The position numbers were made by a program, and so were the translations under genes. Positions 33,125-43,938 of a stretch of DNA of 64,000 bases are shown piece by piece; position 1 is the stretch's first letter; each line of letters begins with the position of its first letter. The DNA lies in contig JAIUCV010000084.1 in assembly GCA_026724425.1 (NCBI GenBank), positions 186,001 to 250,000 of the forward strand, written 5' to 3'. The notes under the pieces are model-generated. The model saw nothing but the letters and a program-made list of their open reading frames with translations. It searched no databases and had not been told where the DNA came from. Source of the DNA: Erythrophleum ivorense (lineage: Eukaryota > Streptophyta > Magnoliopsida > Fabales > Fabaceae).

Positions 33125-34746
33125 TGATGCGTTGGGTTTTATGCTTCAAACTAATACAATTTATAACCCAACTTGGTAGAGCTGCAAGTGCACAGCCGTG
33201 GTAAGTCGGGGTCGAACACAAGGAAGAGAGATTTCGTTTCTAGTCTATGTTGAGTGATGAGTAGCTAGAACAAAGAATATGAGTGTGGGGTGATCTAAAA
33301 TCAAAGGAAAACAAGTGAGAATGTGAATGAGGTTGTAAACAAAATGGGAAAGATGTTAGGCAAAGGATAATCAATGGAAACATTCAATGAAATGACAAGA
33401 GATTGCATGGGATAATTTATAAACCGCCTTGAACTCACAACACTACGGTATAACCTTTCCACTTTCGTGGCTCCGGCTACTATGCTTAAACAACCTAATA
33501 GACTCAACTTTCGATGGTTATTACAAGTTATAAGCATGCATTAACTAGTGTTCAAGTCGTGATTGCTCACTAAATTCCTTAGGTCGACTTTTGGAAGCCT
33601 AAGACACTTAGCTCATCAAATACTAGTTTCGGCAATACAACAAGCTTTTGGAGAGTGTATCAACCTAGAATCAAGTTGTTTAGGCGCGCTTTCCTAACAA
33701 AAAGCATTATGAACAAGCAAAGATGAAGGTCCAAATGGTGAAATCCCGGTTTATGCAATCATATAAGTCAAATCATATCATGAGCCCATCGATCTCCCTC
33801 GGCCTAACCGAGAGATCTACTCGGCCATGTCGCAAACAAGCAAGCAAAGCATGATTGAAAGCATAATCATAAGCACAAGTAAGAGATAAAGGGAATAGAA
33901 AAGCTTCTCTATTGAAGAAACAAGTCGGGTCTCCTTTGATAACTTGAAATCTCGAGTACAAAGGTAACAAAGCAAAGAAGATGGAAGAACAAGGTTTTAT
34001 GTGAGCTAGGGTCTTGAGCGGCGCCTCCTTTCTCCTCCCTTGGACTGCGCAGCTCTCTCTCTGGTTCTTCTTGACGGCCAAAACCCTTCTCTCCCTTTTT
34101 CTGAGGCTAAAAACTTGTATATATAGGTAAGGAATCGCTTAGGTCTTCGTGGTGCCGGAAAAGGAAACTTTCCGATGAGCTGGAGTCAATCTTTTGCGAC
34201 GTGTATGGGCCGAGATAAGGCCAAGGAAACCTCCAAATAATAGCTAAGCCTCTTCTCAAGCGAGCCAAAGTCCATGCCGCGGTATCCTGGGCCTTTAGAC
34301 ACGCGAGATCCTCCACGGGCTTCATCTTGTCGCTATACGGACACGTCTCGGTATAAAATGAATTTCTCCTTGATGGTTGATCCAAATGGCTTGATTCCAC
34401 TTCGTAGTGATGCATAACTCAAATATCTATCCAGCAAGACCAAGATCATGATTTTTGGGCGTCGGGAAGACCCCTTGCCGCGGTCAACTTCCGGATGCTC
34501 CGGTTCTGTCCGAATACGAGAATCGGACAAATGGAGTTATAATGATGCTCTTGACTTGGAAACTTGCATGGATCATGGTTTGAGGCTCTTTTGCTCCTTT
34601 TTGAATCCTTTTTGATGTTTTAACCTGTTAAGACTCCAAAACCAACAAATACAAGAAAACTACCTCCAAAGGCATAAAACCTTATTGAAAGCACTTGAAA
34701 ACATATGAAAATACTAAGTAAAAACATGCAAAATATGATGATATCA
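33125..34746 (-). repeat. 5' LTR of element D
   Basis: 1,622 bp. It matches the other LTR except for about six single-base changes that I can see (for example near 33243, 33702, 33830, 34053, 34406 and 34435). Confidence 0.95.
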
Positions 34747-35032
34747 TTGGGCACCTAACGTCCCAACACGAATAGAACCACCGTCTACAAGGCCCACGCC
34801 TCTAGACAAAACGAGTAATAAAATCTGAAACGCGTACCAACATGTGACTAAAAACTCTCAATGACCCCACCGGCCAAAGAAACTTGTAACATCCCAACCA
34901 TAACCAAAAATATGAGGCAAAACTCCATCTCATATAACTCCAAAAATGTATATCGTACAACGAAATGAAAATACATAAATCCAAAACCAACAACAACAAA
35001 AACCAAAACAAGACTAGAACCACAAAGATGAA

Positions 35033-38000
35033 TCACTCCACAGCCTGCTTGTCGAACCACTTTCCGAACTTCAGCTTCATCTTTGCCTCTGGCTCCCAAG
35101 TCTGCTCCTCTGTGCCACTACAGTCCCACAAGACTCTCAACAATGGCACCCTCTTGTTCCGCAGAACCTTGACTCTCCTCTCAAGAATCCTCACAGGAAC
35201 TGCCGGAACTGTCATATCTGGCTGAAGATCCTCTGGAATCTCAACCACAACCTCCTCTGAAGGACGCAAACACCTCCTCAACATAGAAACATGAAACACC
35301 TTGTGAAAGGCGCTCATAATCGGTGGCAACTCCAACCGATAAGCCACTGGCCCAACTCGCTCCACCACTGGAAACGGACCCATAAATCGCGGACTGAGCT
35401 TGTTCTCTGCTATGGACCTGTTAGGGCCCCTCAACATAGCCATCTTGAGATAAACTCTATCTCCCACCTGAAACTCAAGCTCACGTCGCCGCCTATCTGC
35501 ATAACTCCTCTGTCTATCCTGAGCCTCCTTCATGTTCAACCTCAAGACACGAATCTTCTCCGTCGTCTCCTGAACAAAACTAGCTCCAAACATGCTGCGC
35601 TCCCCCACTTGGGTCCAGCATAAGGGTGTCCTGCATGGCCTCCCATACAAAGCCTCAGAAGGAGCCATACCAATACTAGACTGAAAACTGTTGTTATAGG
35701 CAAACTCTGCCAAACACAGATGATCAGCCCAATGACCACCCCAATCCAGTACACACATCCTAAGCAGATCCTCCAAAATCTGAATAGTCCTCTCTGACTG
35801 CCCATCTGTCTGCGGATGATACGCTGTACTCATATGCACCTTAGTGCCCATCTCAGTCTGAAATGCCCTCCAAAACTCTGAAGCAAACCTCGGATCTCTA
35901 TCCGACACGATACTGGCTGGCACTCCATGCAGCCTCACAATCTCTCGCACAAACTTCCTAGCCAAGACAGCCGCTCCATCTGTCTTCTTGATGGCCAAGA
36001 AATGTGCTGACTTGGTCAAGCGATCCACAATGACCCAAATAGCATCGAAAGTCCGTGAGATAGGTAATCCCAGAACAAAATCCATAGTGATCATGTCCCA
36101 CTTCCACTCTGGAATGGGTAAACTCTGCAGAAGACCACTAGGCACCTGATGCTCTGCCTTGACCAAAGAACAAGTGTTGCACCTCGCAACCCAATCTGCC
36201 ACATCCCTCTTCATCCCAACCCAATGATAATACCGTTTGAGGTCACGGTACATCTTGGTCGCACCCGGATGAATCGAAAACTTGCTCGAATGAGCCTCTC
36301 TCAAAACCTCATGCCTCAACACCTCATCCTTGGGCACACAAACTCGCCCACGAACCAAGATAGTCCCATTCGAAGAGACCTGATACTCAGAACCAACTGC
36401 CTGCGAAGCATCAATCAAACCCTGATCACTCTGCTGCGCCACTCTGATCCTACTGAGTAAATCTGCCTGATCAGCTGCCTCCAAACCCAAAGGCTCCTCT
36501 GAAATAGCACACAGTCGCAATGTACTAATCTCGCTGACCAAAGCCTCAACACCACGCTCTCTATCTGAATCAACCCTCCGTCGACTCAAAGCATCTGCCA
36601 CCAAATTGGCCTTGCCCGGATGATAAACAATATCCAGGTCATAGTCTGCCAGAAACTCCACCCAACGCGTCTGTCTCGCATTCAGCAAAGGCTGAGTGAA
36701 AATGTGCTGTAGACTCTTGTGATCTGTAAAGATCTGCACTGTACCACCATAAAGATAAGACCTCCAAATCTTGAGTGCAAAAACCACTGCTCCCAACTCA
36801 AGATCATGTGTAGGACGGTTGCGCTCACTGCCCTGCAACTGCCTCGAAGCATAGGCAATCACTCTGCCCTCCTGCATCAAAACACAACCAAGTCCAACAC
36901 CTGAAGCATCTGTGTACACAACATATGGCTTCCCCGGGTCAGGTAATGCCAAAACAGGTGTACTAGTCAACATCTCCTTGAGCTTCCCAAAGCTCTCCTC
37001 GCACTCCGGCGACCACACAAACGGCACATCCTTGCCAGTCAACCTCGTCATCGGCTGAGACATACTCGCAAACCCCTTGACGAACCTCCTGTAGTAGCCT
37101 GCTAAACCCAGAAAACTCCTGATCTCGGTAGCACTACTCGGTCTAGGCCAATCCCTGATAGCCTCAATCTTAGCCGGATCCACAGAAACTCCCTCTGCAG
37201 AAACAATATGGCCAAGAAAACCCATCACCCTCTGCCAAAAGCTGCACTTGCTCAACTTGGCAAACAGCTTCTGCTCTCGAAGCTTCTCCATCACAAGCCT
37301 CAAATGAGTCGCATGCTCCTCTGGACTCCTCGAATACACCAAAATGTCATCAATGAAAATAATGACAAACACATCCAGAAACTCCCTGAACACGTCGTTC
37401 ATCAACCTCATAAACGCTGCCGGCGCATTAGTCAAACCGAAAGGCATGACCACAAACTCGAAATGCCCATACCTCGTCCGAAAAGCTGTCTTCCGGACAT
37501 CTGCCTCATCTATCGGAATCTGATGATAACCCGATGCCAAGTCAATCTTGGAGAACCAAGTAGCATCTCTCAACTGATCCAACAACTCATCAATCCTCGG
37601 AAGTGGGTACCTGTTCTTCACTGTGACTCGGTTAAGTCCCCGGTAATCGATGCACAACCGAAAACTGCCATCCTTCTTCTTCACAAACAACACTGGCGCT
37701 CCCCATGGCGACACACTAGGTCTGATGAACCCTTTACTCAAAAGGTCCTCTAGCTGCTTCTTCAGCTCTGCCATCTCTGCTGGAGCCATCCTGTAAGGTG
37801 TCTTCGATATCGGAGCTGTCCCGGGCTCTAAATCAATCGTGAAAGGATCTGACCGAGATGGTGGCAATCCCTTCAGCGACCGAAATACATCCTCGAAATC
37901 CTGGACAACCTGAATATCCTGCAGACTCACCTCACCACTGGACTCTGTCATAGTGATCGTCGCCAAATAAGCTTCGCAGCCCCGCTCTAACAACTGCTCT

Positions 38001-38397
38001 GCCTGAATAGCTGAAATCACTATACTCCCCGAAGTCGGTCTCACTCCCTGATAAACCAACTTCCCTGCATCCTGCTCAAACACCACTCTACCTCTGTAGC
38101 AATCCAGATGAACTCGGTATAGAGATAACCAGTCCATCCCCAAAATCACGTCATACAGTTCCACCGGACTGATGACTAAATCTGCTGGCATAGACTGCCC
38201 CGCAATCTGCACATCAACTGCTCTAGCTCTGCCCGAAGTAGCCAAATAACCACCACCAGCCACCTTGACAAAGCCTGAAGCCTCGCCATCGCTACACCGA
38301 ATACCACTACCCTCAGCTCTCTCCGGAGTTATGAAGCAATTAGATGCTCCCGAGTCAAACAAAACGTGAGACTCAAAACCTCCAACTAACAAGGTCC
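35033..38397 (-). CDS. Pol of chromovirus B, intact
   Basis: Starts at the predicted intron acceptor (38397) and stays open to the stop at 35033, 1,121 residues. The DNA frame is also open upstream of the acceptor to a Met at 38470, but those residues would come from intron sequence. Domains in order: protease (VLFDSGASNCF), RT (LCIDYRGLNR, FIDDILVYS), RNase H (YTDASGVGLG, DHKSLQH), integrase HHCC finger (ending CNTC), DDE core (MDFVLGLPIS, SDRDPRF, YHPQTDGQSERT), MGPFPV module and chromodomain-like C-terminus (VLRNKRVPLLRVLW...EEQTWEPEAKM). All catalytic acidic residues are present. It is the only complete pol among A, B and C and so the best candidate source of enzymes for them, although nested insertions interrupt its transcript. 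Confidence 0.93.
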
Positions 38398-38510
38398 CTA
38401 CACAAATCCACAAGTGTTGAGAACCTCTAACTCTATCACAGTAAAACAACAGAAACAGACAACACCACAATTCTACCTTAAGAACTTAAAAGTCTGAGTC
38501 AAGATTTTAC
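38398..38510 (-). other. Predicted gag-protease intron, element B
   Basis: 113 bp on the minus strand, ACAG|GTAAAA to GTGTAG|GG, with the same ITG to TLLVGG join as in A and C. Gag nucleotides 39930-38511 (1,420) plus pol 38397-35033 (3,365) form one 1,594-codon frame. Confidence 0.6.
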
Positions 38511-39930
38511 CTGTGATCTGGCCTGATTGACTGGTCTGGCCCACCTCTGCCGAAGTATACACTCTCGGCGCACCACCTGACTGTAACGCTGCCACCTGAG
38601 CTGCTGACTGGATAGCCAACGGCTGAATCGCCGCTGCCACTGCTCTCTGCTGCAACTTGGGACACATTGTCTTGATATGCCCCGGCTCGCTGCAGTAGAA
38701 GCACACTGTCGTCTCTCTGGATCCCGCCCTTTTGGGGCAAGTCGCAACTCTGTGATCCAGACTCCCACAACCAAAACACCCACCCGTACTCGGGCTACTA
38801 GCAGATATCTCGTCTGCTCTCCTCTTCTGACCCTGCGCAGGCCTGCTGCCCCTGCCGTAACCAGAACTGTGACCTCTGCGCTGCTGATGCTGCTGCTGGC
38901 CCCGAGGATGGGTAGCAGGAGCAACTGCAACTGGAACAACCGCCGTACTCACCGGCTCACGCAAGTCCTCCTCAATGGACGCTGCCAACTCCACTAAACC
39001 CGCTCTGGTGTGGTACATACCACCTCTGCACTGAGTCCTGATGTTCCTCCGAAGTCCCTGAAGAAACCGCGACGTCAATGCCCGCTCACTGATCAGCTCA
39101 CCACCAGAAAAGACCACCAATCTGCAGAACTCTGCATCGTACTCTCGAACAGACCTCTCACCCTGAGTCAAGTCCAAAAACCTCAACTGCAGCCTGTCAC
39201 GAGCCTCCTGAGGGAAAAACTTGTGGTTGAACTCCTCGACGAAGTCAACCCAAGTCCAAACCTCTCTCCTGGTCCTAACAGACCCCCACCACAAATGTGC
39301 ATCACCTCCGAGGTAGTGCACTGCCAACTCAACCTGAAACTGCTCTGGACAACGAACAGAATCGAAGTTCCTCTCTAACCTCTGACGCCACTCGTCAGCC
39401 TGCTCTGGAGTAAGCCCGCCCTCAAACGTAGGCGTACCAATCCTCTGCATCTCCCTCATCATCTCACGATAAGGAGAAACCCCAACTGCAACACCTTGCT
39501 GCACCGCAGCCTCCTGCTGCTCAACAAAACCGGCACCAACATGTGCCCCGGCACCAACCTGTGCCCCGGCCGCTGGAGGTGCAACCGGAGCCTGCTGTGG
39601 AACTGCCTGAGGAAGACGTGCCAACAACTGCGTCAGTAGCCCCACAATCAACTCTCCCTGAGCTAAAGCAGCGCCCCCACCGGGAACCGCTCCAGCTCCT
39701 GCGCCACCACTGGCACCTGAGTGAGCCCCACCGGCCAACGAAACAGACTGTGTCACCGACGCCGCCGCCACACTCGGCGCTGCACTCTCTACTGAAACCT
39801 CAGCCTCTGGCACTCCACGACCAGCACCCCGACCTCCACGACCCGCTGCTCGCCCACCGCGACCAGCTCCTCTGCCCCCACGGGCTGCACCGCGACCACG
39901 ACCACGGCCACGACCACGACCTGCGTCCAT
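38473..39930 (-). CDS. Gag of chromovirus B
   Basis: 485 aa. The N-terminus MDAGRGRGRGRGRGAARGG continues as RGG-type repeats for about 40 residues, then an Ala/Gly/Val/Gln-rich linker. The Gag core runs from about 155 (YREMMREMQRIGTPTFEGG, VHYLGGDAHLWWGS) to 340, followed by two CCHC knuckles (CFGCGSLDHRVATC and CFYCSEPGHIKTMC). The last residues, KILTQTFKFLR, are read from the predicted intron. The frame is complete. Next to C's Gag it has one fewer GAQVGAG-type repeat in the linker. Confidence 0.92.
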   Translation of the reverse strand: MDAGRGRGRGRGRGAARGGRGAGRGGRAAGRGGRGAGRGVPEAEVSVESAAPSVAAASVTQSVSLAGGAHSGASGGAGAGAVPGGGAALAQGELIVGLLTQLLARLPQAVPQQAPVAPPAAGAQVGAGAHVGAGFVEQQEAAVQQGVAVGVSPYREMMREMQRIGTPTFEGGLTPEQADEWRQRLERNFDSVRCPEQFQVELAVHYLGGDAHLWWGSVRTRREVWTWVDFVEEFNHKFFPQEARDRLQLRFLDLTQGERSVREYDAEFCRLVVFSGGELISERALTSRFLQGLRRNIRTQCRGGMYHTRAGLVELAASIEEDLREPVSTAVVPVAVAPATHPRGQQQHQQRRGHSSGYGRGSRPAQGQKRRADEISASSPSTGGCFGCGSLDHRVATCPKRAGSRETTVCFYCSEPGHIKTMCPKLQQRAVAAAIQPLAIQSAAQVAALQSGGAPRVYTSAEVGQTSQSGQITGKILTQTFKFLR

Positions 39931-39934
39931 CTCT

Positions 39935-40017
39935 CTGCACTACCACCAAGTACAGAAAAAGAGCAAGGTCAACACACAAACACAAAACACAACACACCAA
40001 ATATCCAACTCACTTAC
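39935..40017 (-). other. Predicted leader intron before gag, element B
   Basis: On the minus strand CCGCGG|GTAAGT leads to GTAGTGCAG|AGAG, 83 bp, ending 4 nt before the gag ATG. Equivalent intervals: C 42300-42382 (83 bp) and A 14323-14397 (75 bp). Confidence 0.45.
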
Positions 40018-40133
40018 CCGCGGAAAACTGGAAGACCGAGAGGATGAGACTAAACCACTAATTGACTAGCTCACAAAATCAATTAAACACATAGTCCAAT
40101 TCATCCAATACTAACAGTCCTAAAACCGACTAC

Positions 40134-40145
40134 GCTCTGATACCA
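40134..40145 (-). promoter_or_regulatory. Primer binding site of element B
   Basis: TGGTATCAGAGC on the minus strand, 3 nt inside the 5' LTR boundary at 40149. Initiator-Met tRNA type. Confidence 0.9.
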
Positions 40146-40148
40146 AAA

Positions 40149-40804
40149 TGAAACAACCAAGCTTTTTTTTTTTTTTGCTTATTAAATAATTAGCCCAGAT
40201 TAATATTCCCATAAATATTAATCCTCAACAGCTAATTCAGCAACACAATGCGGAAGAAACCAATATTATTAAATCATAAAATAATTGTTCAACAAATAAC
40301 CAATAAAACCAATAAACCAATAAGCAACCTAAACACCAGGTATGCTACATTACTGAAAATAAACTAACACCCTAAACATCACGAATTCCTGGTCAGCCAC
40401 AACAATAAAGCCAAGATTAAATTCCTAATCTCATCATCCTCTTCTCTCGGTCTCTTTCCGCGGAAGAACATTGCTGTTACCTGCATCACATTGGAATAGA
40501 GATGCGTAAGTATTATCATAAATACTTAGTGAGTGGATCATCCTGCCTACAGGCCAATTACGTCAAACACTAGACAAAACATCACAATAATCAATAACAA
40601 TAACAATGCTCAACATTAATCAACAGTATAAACCATCCCTGTCAGGAAACACCCACGTTTCCTGACACCCAGGTTGGTGTCGACCGACACCTCTATGGTG
40701 TCGATCGACGCCAGCCTCCCGAGTGTCGATCGACACTCATCGAGTGTCGCTCGACACCGGCTCGACGCCCAGAAACCAACATCAACGAAAATCGCATTCC
40801 AAAT
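40149..40804 (-). repeat. 5' LTR of element B, part next to the primer site
   Basis: 656 bp from the LTR end to the insertion point of element C; includes the CAAAT target copy at 40800-40804. The LTR resumes at 49042. Confidence 0.93.
40379..40471 (-). CDS. Conserved 30-codon LTR micro-ORF (element B)
   Basis: Same small ORF as at 13915 in element A: starts MFFRGKRPREEDDEI and ends in a Leu-rich hydrophobic tail with TRNS at its end. It sits 8 bases after the predicted LTR intron acceptor. Function unknown. Confidence 0.4.
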   Translation of the reverse strand: MFFRGKRPREEDDEIRNLILALLLWLTRNS

Positions 40805-41364
40805 TGTAACATCCGTGAACCAGAAAGTTGTGTTGGAAGTGGTGTTGGACGATGCTAGGGGTTCGGGAGTAGTTGGCACATGCTCTTAGAGGTGTGAATT
40901 GAGGATTGGCTGTGCATGTTCTTGTTTGATTGTTGTGCAGTCGGTCTAAGGTTCAAGCATCGCGAAGAAAGTGTGTTAAATTCTTCTGAACGACTAGTAT
41001 CGATCGACACCCGAAGGGTGTCGATCGACACCGGTTATCGGGTTTGATTTCCGGTTTAAGTCGATCGATTTGCAATTGGAGTTGGTTTGGTCGAGTGGTG
41101 TCGACCGACACCAAGGGAGGGTGTCGATCGACACCGGTTATGGTGAAATCGACCGGTTTGATTCAAGTGATTGCGGTTTGGCTCGGTTTTGGGCGATGGA
41201 AGCCCTAACTCGCGATTAAAACACTGTAGCCGCAGAGCAAAGGCACAGTTTTCGAGGTTGGACTTTTGCAGAGAGAAGGAGGCGATTTTGGTGAGAAATT
41301 TCGAGTTCCTGGAGCAGATCTGAGCCTTGTTTCATCTCCTTTCTTTTCTCCCGTTAAATCCAAG

Positions 41365-41829
41365 GTGAGTGCGTGACTGTAGGTCCGTTTCACTAGAGTT
41401 TTCGTGGATTTTCTGAGTTTAGGATTGATGTTCTTCGTGTTCTTCGAGTTTTGGTTGATTTGATTCGTTTTGGGGCCTTGAAAACCCCGAATCTGTGTTT
41501 ATCTGTGAAACTGCGCTGTTTTGTAGATTTTGGCTTCGGGTCGTCGAGCTGGTGTCGATCGACACACCTCCGGGTGTCGATCGACACTCAGAAGGATGGC
41601 GTCGATCGACACCATAGAGGTGTCGGTCGACACCAACCTGGGTGTCAGGAAACGTGGGTGTTTCCTGACAGGGATGGTTTATACTGTTGATTAATGTTGA
41701 GTATTGTTATTGTTGTTGATTATTGTGATGTTTTGTCTAGTGTTTGACGTAATTGGCCTGTAGGCAGGATGATCCACTCACTAAGTATTTATGATAATAC
41801 TTACGCATCTCTTTCGTAATGTGATGCAG
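41365..41829 (+). other. Predicted LTR leader intron of element C
   Basis: CCAAG|GTGAGT to GATGCAG|GTA, 465 bp. The donor and acceptor are the best conserved parts of the comparison with element A outside the micro-ORF. Confidence 0.45.
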
Positions 41830-41838
41830 GTAACAGCA

Positions 41839-41931
41839 ATGTTCATCCGCGGAAAGAGACCGAGAGAAGAGGATGATGAGATTAGGATTTGGATTCTGGC
41901 ATTTATGATGTGGTTGATTGAGAATTCATGA
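41839..41931 (+). CDS. Conserved 30-codon LTR micro-ORF (element C)
   Basis: Starts MFIRGKRPREEDDEI, stop TGA at 41929-41931; a second copy is in the 3' LTR at 48713-48805. Basic then acidic N-terminal half and hydrophobic second half (Trp, Ile, Leu, Met). Function unknown. Confidence 0.4.
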   Translation: MFIRGKRPREEDDEIRIWILAFMMWLIENS

Positions 41932-42171
41932 GTTTAGGGTGTTAGACTTTATTTTAATAATGTAGCAAACCGGCTTAGGTTGCTTATTGGTTATTGGTTT
42001 ATTGGTTTTATTCTTTGTTGGTTATTGTTGAATAGTTAATTATGATTTAATATTATTGGTTTTCTTCCGCATTGTGTTGAATTAGCTGTTGAGGATTAAT
42101 ATTTATGGGAATATTAATCTGGGCTAATTATTTATAAAAAAAAAAAAAAAAAAAATTTGGTTGTTTCATTT

Positions 42172-42183
42172 TGGTATCAGAGC
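42172..42183 (+). promoter_or_regulatory. Primer binding site of element C
   Basis: TGGTATCAGAGC, 3 nt after the LTR end. Initiator-Met tRNA type. Confidence 0.9.
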
Positions 42184-42386
42184 GTAGTCGGTTTTAGGAC
42201 TGTTAGTATTGGATGAATTGGACTATGTGGTTAATTGATTATGTGAGTTAGTCGATTAGTGGTTTAATCTCATCCTCTCGGTCTTCCAGTTTTCCGCGGG
42301 TAAGTGAGTTGGATATTTGGTGTGTTGTGCTTTGTGTTTGTGTGTTGACCTTGCTCTTTTTCTGTACTTGGTGGTAGTGCAGAGAG

Positions 42387-43862
42387 ATGGACGCAGGTCG
42401 TGGTCGTGGCCGTGGTCGTGGTCGCGGTGCAGCCCGTGGGGGCAGAGGAGCTGGTCGCGGTGGGCGAGCAGCGGGTCGTGGAGGTCGGGGTGCTGGTCGT
42501 GGAGTGCCAGAGGCTGAGGCCTCAGTGGAGAGTGCGGCGCCTAGTGTGGCGGCAGCGTCGGTGACACAGTCTGTTTCGTTAGCCGGTGGGGCTAGTTTGG
42601 GCGTCGGGGGTGGCGCGGGGGCAGGAGCAGTTCCCGGTGGGGGCGCGGCTCTTGCTCAGGGTGATTTGATTGTGGGGCTACTGACGCAGCTTTTGGCACG
42701 TCTTCCAGAGGCAGTTCCACAGCAGGCTCCGGTTGCACCTCCAGCGGCCGGGGCACAGGTTGGTGCCGGGGCACAGGTTGGTGCCGGGGCACATGTTGGT
42801 GCCGGTTTTGTTGAGCAGCAGGAGGCTGCGGTGCAGCAGGGTGTTGCAGTTGGGTTTTCTCCTTATCGTGAGATGATGAGGGAGATGCAGAGGATTGGTA
42901 CGCCTACGTTTGAGGGCGGGGTTACTCCAGAGCAGGCTGATGAGTGGCGTCAGAGGTTGGAGCGGAACTTCGATTCTGTTCGTTGTCCGGCACAGTTTCA
43001 GGTGGAGTTGGCAGTGCACTACCTTGGAGGTGATGCACATTTGTGGTGGAGGTCTGTTAGGACCAGGAGAGAGGTTTGGACTTGGGTTGACTTCGTCGAG
43101 GAGTTCAACCACAAGTTTTTCCCTCAGGAGGCTCGTGACAGGCTGCAGTTGAGGTTTTTGGACTTGACTCAGGGTGAGAGGTCTGTTCGGGAGTATGATG
43201 CAGAGTTCTGCAGATTGGTGGTCTTTTCTGGTGGTGAGCTGATCAGTGAGCGAGCATTGACATCGCGGTTTCTCCAGGGGCTTCGGAGGAACATCAGGAC
43301 TCAGTGCAGAGGTGGTATGTACCACACCAGAGCTGGTTTAGTGGAGTTGGCAGCGTCCATTGAGGAGGACTTGCGTGAGCCGGTGAGTACGGCGGTTGTG
43401 CCAGTTGCAGTTGCTCCTGCTACCCATCCTCGGGGCCAGCAGCAGCATCAGCAGCGTAGAGGTTACAGTTCTGGTTACGGCAGGGGCAGTAGGCCTGCGC
43501 AGGGCCAGAAGAGGAGAGCAGACGAGATATCTGCTAGTAGCCCGAGTACGGGTGGGTGTTTTGGTTGTGGGGGTCTGGATCACAGAGTTGCGACTTGCCC
43601 CAAGAGGGCGGGATCCAGAGAGTCGACAGTGTGCTACTACTGCAGGGAGCCGGGGCATATCAAGACAATGTGTCCCAAGTTGCAGCAGAGAGCAGTGGCA
43701 GCGGCGATTCAGCCGTTGGCTATTCAGTCAGCAGCGCAGGTTGCGGCGTTGCAGTCAGGTGGAGCGCCGAGAGTGTATACTTCGGCAGAGGTGGGCCAGA
43801 CCAGTCAGTCAGGCCAGATCACAGGTAAAATCTTGACTCAGACTTTTAAATTCTTAAGGTAG
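42387..43862 (+). CDS. Gag of chromovirus C
   Basis: 491 aa, closely matching B's Gag. RG/RGG-repeat N-terminus, a linker with three tandem GAQVGAG-like units (one more than B), Gag core (YREMMREMQRIGTPTFEGG, VHYLGGDAHLWWRS), and two CCHC knuckles (CFGCGGLDHRVATC, CYYCREPGHIKTMC). The last 11 residues are read from the predicted intron starting at 43825. The frame is intact, so C can still supply capsid protein. Confidence 0.92.
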   Translation: MDAGRGRGRGRGRGAARGGRGAGRGGRAAGRGGRGAGRGVPEAEASVESAAPSVAAASVTQSVSLAGGASLGVGGGAGAGAVPGGGAALAQGDLIVGLLTQLLARLPEAVPQQAPVAPPAAGAQVGAGAQVGAGAHVGAGFVEQQEAAVQQGVAVGFSPYREMMREMQRIGTPTFEGGVTPEQADEWRQRLERNFDSVRCPAQFQVELAVHYLGGDAHLWWRSVRTRREVWTWVDFVEEFNHKFFPQEARDRLQLRFLDLTQGERSVREYDAEFCRLVVFSGGELISERALTSRFLQGLRRNIRTQCRGGMYHTRAGLVELAASIEEDLREPVSTAVVPVAVAPATHPRGQQQHQQRRGYSSGYGRGSRPAQGQKRRADEISASSPSTGGCFGCGGLDHRVATCPKRAGSRESTVCYYCREPGHIKTMCPKLQQRAVAAAIQPLAIQSAAQVAALQSGGAPRVYTSAEVGQTSQSGQITGKILTQTFKFLR

Positions 43863-43938
43863 AATTGTTGGTGTTGTCTGTTTCTGTTATTTTACTGTGA
43901 TAGAGTTAGAGGTTCTCAACACTTGTGGAATTGTGTAG
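43825..43938 (+). other. Predicted gag-protease intron, element C
   Basis: 114 bp, ACAG|GTAAAA to GTGTAG|GG, with a pyrimidine-rich middle and CTCAAC upstream of the acceptor. It joins gag to protease in frame exactly as in A and B. Confidence 0.6.

Larger units (their letters stand above)
26265..34746 (-). mobile_element. Athila/Tat-like gag-protease-only element D nested in B
   Basis: An 8,482-bp LTR element with two 1,622-bp LTRs (TGATGCGTTG to GATATCA), flanked by TTGTG (26260-26264) and TTGGG (34747-34751). The uninterrupted version of this site in element C reads TTGGG, so one base of the left copy has changed. The single large ORF covers Gag and aspartic protease only; no RT, RNase H or integrase is present. 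About six substitutions separate its LTRs by eye. It needs enzymes from another element to move. Confidence 0.92.
40805..42168 (+). repeat. 5' LTR of element C
   Basis: 1,364 bp. Contains palindromes of the TGTCGATCGACA type at 40991-41138 and 41549-41634, a weak TATA-like TTAAAACA near 41216, a predicted intron (41365-41829) and the micro-ORF at 41839. Confidence 0.95.

Noticed and set aside
38677..40061. Long ORFs antisense to the gag genes (also 42592-43658 and 15314-15625)
   Set aside because: They arise from GC-rich gag codon bias on the opposite strand and match no protein.
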